A stretch of 20,534 nt of DNA from the NCBI GenBank assembly GCA_036505275.1, contig DASXTS010000474.1:1-20534 (forward strand). The letters run 5' to 3'. Every line of letters starts with the position of its first letter. Within the stretch, counting starts at the first letter, position 1. Shown here piece after piece: positions 19,715 through 20,534 of this stretch. The position numbers and the translations under genes are program-made. This DNA is from DASXTS01 sp036505275 (GTDB lineage Bacteria > Actinomycetota > Actinomycetes > Mycobacteriales > Pseudonocardiaceae). The notes beneath the pieces were generated by a model. That model made no database searches. It worked only from the letters and a program-made list of their open reading frames with translations, and was not told the DNA's origin.

Positions 19715-20534
19715 TTGACTGAGATCAAGGTGCACGAGACGACCGCCACGATCGACAACGGCGCGTTCGGCACCCGCACCGTCCGCTTCGAGACCGGTCG
19801 GCTGGCCCGCCAGGCCGCCGGCGCCGTGGTCGCCTATCTGGACGACGACACCATGCTGCTGTCCGCGACGACGGCGTCCAAGCTGCCGAAGGAGCACTTC
19901 GACTTCTTCCCGCTGACCGTGGACGTCGAGGAGCGGATGTACGCCGCCGGCCGGATCCCCGGCTCGTTCTTCCGCCGGGAGGGCCGGCCGTCCACCGATG
20001 CGATCCTGACCTGCCGGCTGATCGACCGGCCGCTGCGTCCGTCATTCGTCGACGGCGTGCGCAACGAGGTGCAGATCGTCATCACCGTGCTGAGCCTCAA
20101 CCCCCAGGACCTGTACGACGTGCTGGCCATCAACGCCGCCTCGGCGTCCACCCAGCTCGCCGGCCTGCCGTTTTCCGGCCCGATCGGCGGCGTGCGGGTC
20201 GCACTGATCCGCGGACAGTGGGTGGCGTTCCCCACCCACGACCAGATCGAGGAGGCCGTGTTCGACATGGCCGTCGCCGGCCGCGTGGTGGGTGACGACG
20301 TGGCCATCATGATGGTGGAGGCCGAGGCAACCGAGAACGTCATCGACCTGGTCAATGGTGGCGCGCAGCGGCCGACTGAGGAGGTCGTGGCCGCCGGCCT
20401 GGAGGCCGCCAAGCCGTTCATCCGCGAGCTGTGCCGCGCCCAGCAGGAGCTGGCCGGGTTGGCCGCGAAGCCGACCACCGAGTTCCCCCGCTACCTGGCC
20501 TACGAGGACGACGTGCTCCAGGCCGTGCAGGCCG
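19715..20534 (+). CDS. pnp: Polyribonucleotide nucleotidyltransferase (PNPase), 5' part
   Basis: A phosphorolytic 3'-5' exoribonuclease and polymerase of RNA turnover, cut by the window edge after about 273 codons. The N-terminal RNase PH domain is clear: TATIDNGAFGTRTVRFETGR, QAAGAVVAYLDDDTMLLSAT, the EHFDFFPLTVDVEERMYAAG block and the RIPGSFFRREGRPSTDAILT block. RLIDRPLRPSFVDGVRNE and the INAASASTQLAGLPFSGPIG region follow, then the start of the linking helical domain (TEEVVAAGLEAAKPFIREL). It begins with TTG at 19715, supported by GAGGAG (19701-19706) 8 nt upstream; no ATG or GTG fits the conserved start as well. S1 and KH domains lie beyond the window. The ribosome site can be hidden in a leader hairpin. 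Confidence 0.96.
   Translation, partial: MTEIKVHETTATIDNGAFGTRTVRFETGRLARQAAGAVVAYLDDDTMLLSATTASKLPKEHFDFFPLTVDVEERMYAAGRIPGSFFRREGRPSTDAILTCRLIDRPLRPSFVDGVRNEVQIVITVLSLNPQDLYDVLAINAASASTQLAGLPFSGPIGGVRVALIRGQWVAFPTHDQIEEAVFDMAVAGRVVGDDVAIMMVEAEATENVIDLVNGGAQRPTEEVVAAGLEAAKPFIRELCRAQQELAGLAAKPTTEFPRYLAYEDDVLQAVQA

Noticed and set aside
1..20534. CRISPR array, tRNA or rRNA genes, insertion sequences, prophage or toxin-antitoxin genes
   Set aside because: None seen. Direct repeats found are in-frame low-complexity repeats or short intergenic ones without spacer structure, and no transposase or integrase frame is present.

Overview
This is a very GC-rich stretch of actinobacterial chromosome. 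Gene order, GTG/TTG start use, Pro/Ala/Gly-rich linkers and sequence style suggest a Pseudonocardiales-type organism, which is an inference. It carries conserved translation and RNA-metabolism genes and shows no sign of prophage, insertion sequence, CRISPR array or tRNA.

Left part (1-5730): the last codons of an unidentified gene, then proS, then an unusual membrane Ser/Thr kinase whose N-terminal half is a multi-pass membrane domain. A 97-nt interrupted palindrome lies between the kinase and the convergent yjbQ gene. Divergent from yjbQ is a single-pass membrane protein with a repeat-rich cytoplasmic tail and a two-cysteine exported domain.

Middle (5770-6900): two minus-strand ferritin-like genes overlap by four bases (a Tat-type lipoprotein followed by a DUF4439 protein). 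They diverge from the large plus-strand cluster.

Right part (6900-20534): one long co-directional cluster, rimP - nusA - rnpM(ylxR) - infB - DUF503 - rbfA - nrnA - dinF-like MATE - PPOX-family oxidoreductase - truB - ribF - HTH regulator - thpR - rpsO - pnp (cut by the window edge). It joins ribosome maturation (rimP, rbfA), transcription/antitermination (nusA), initiation (infB), tRNA modification (truB), RNA turnover (nrnA, thpR, pnp) and flavin synthesis (ribF).

The most notable signals are outside the protein families. Four genes (the 4563 membrane protein, dinF-like, PPOX and ribF) have a TANNNT hexamer exactly 7 nt before the start codon and no Shine-Dalgarno, as expected for leaderless mRNAs. 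The pnp Shine-Dalgarno can be fully paired in a 14-bp interrupted hairpin. A 93-nt stretch without T, rich in A and C and carrying three copies of CACCGAACAA, follows the rpsO terminator-like hairpin. TruB carries an in-frame 21-bp x4 minisatellite.
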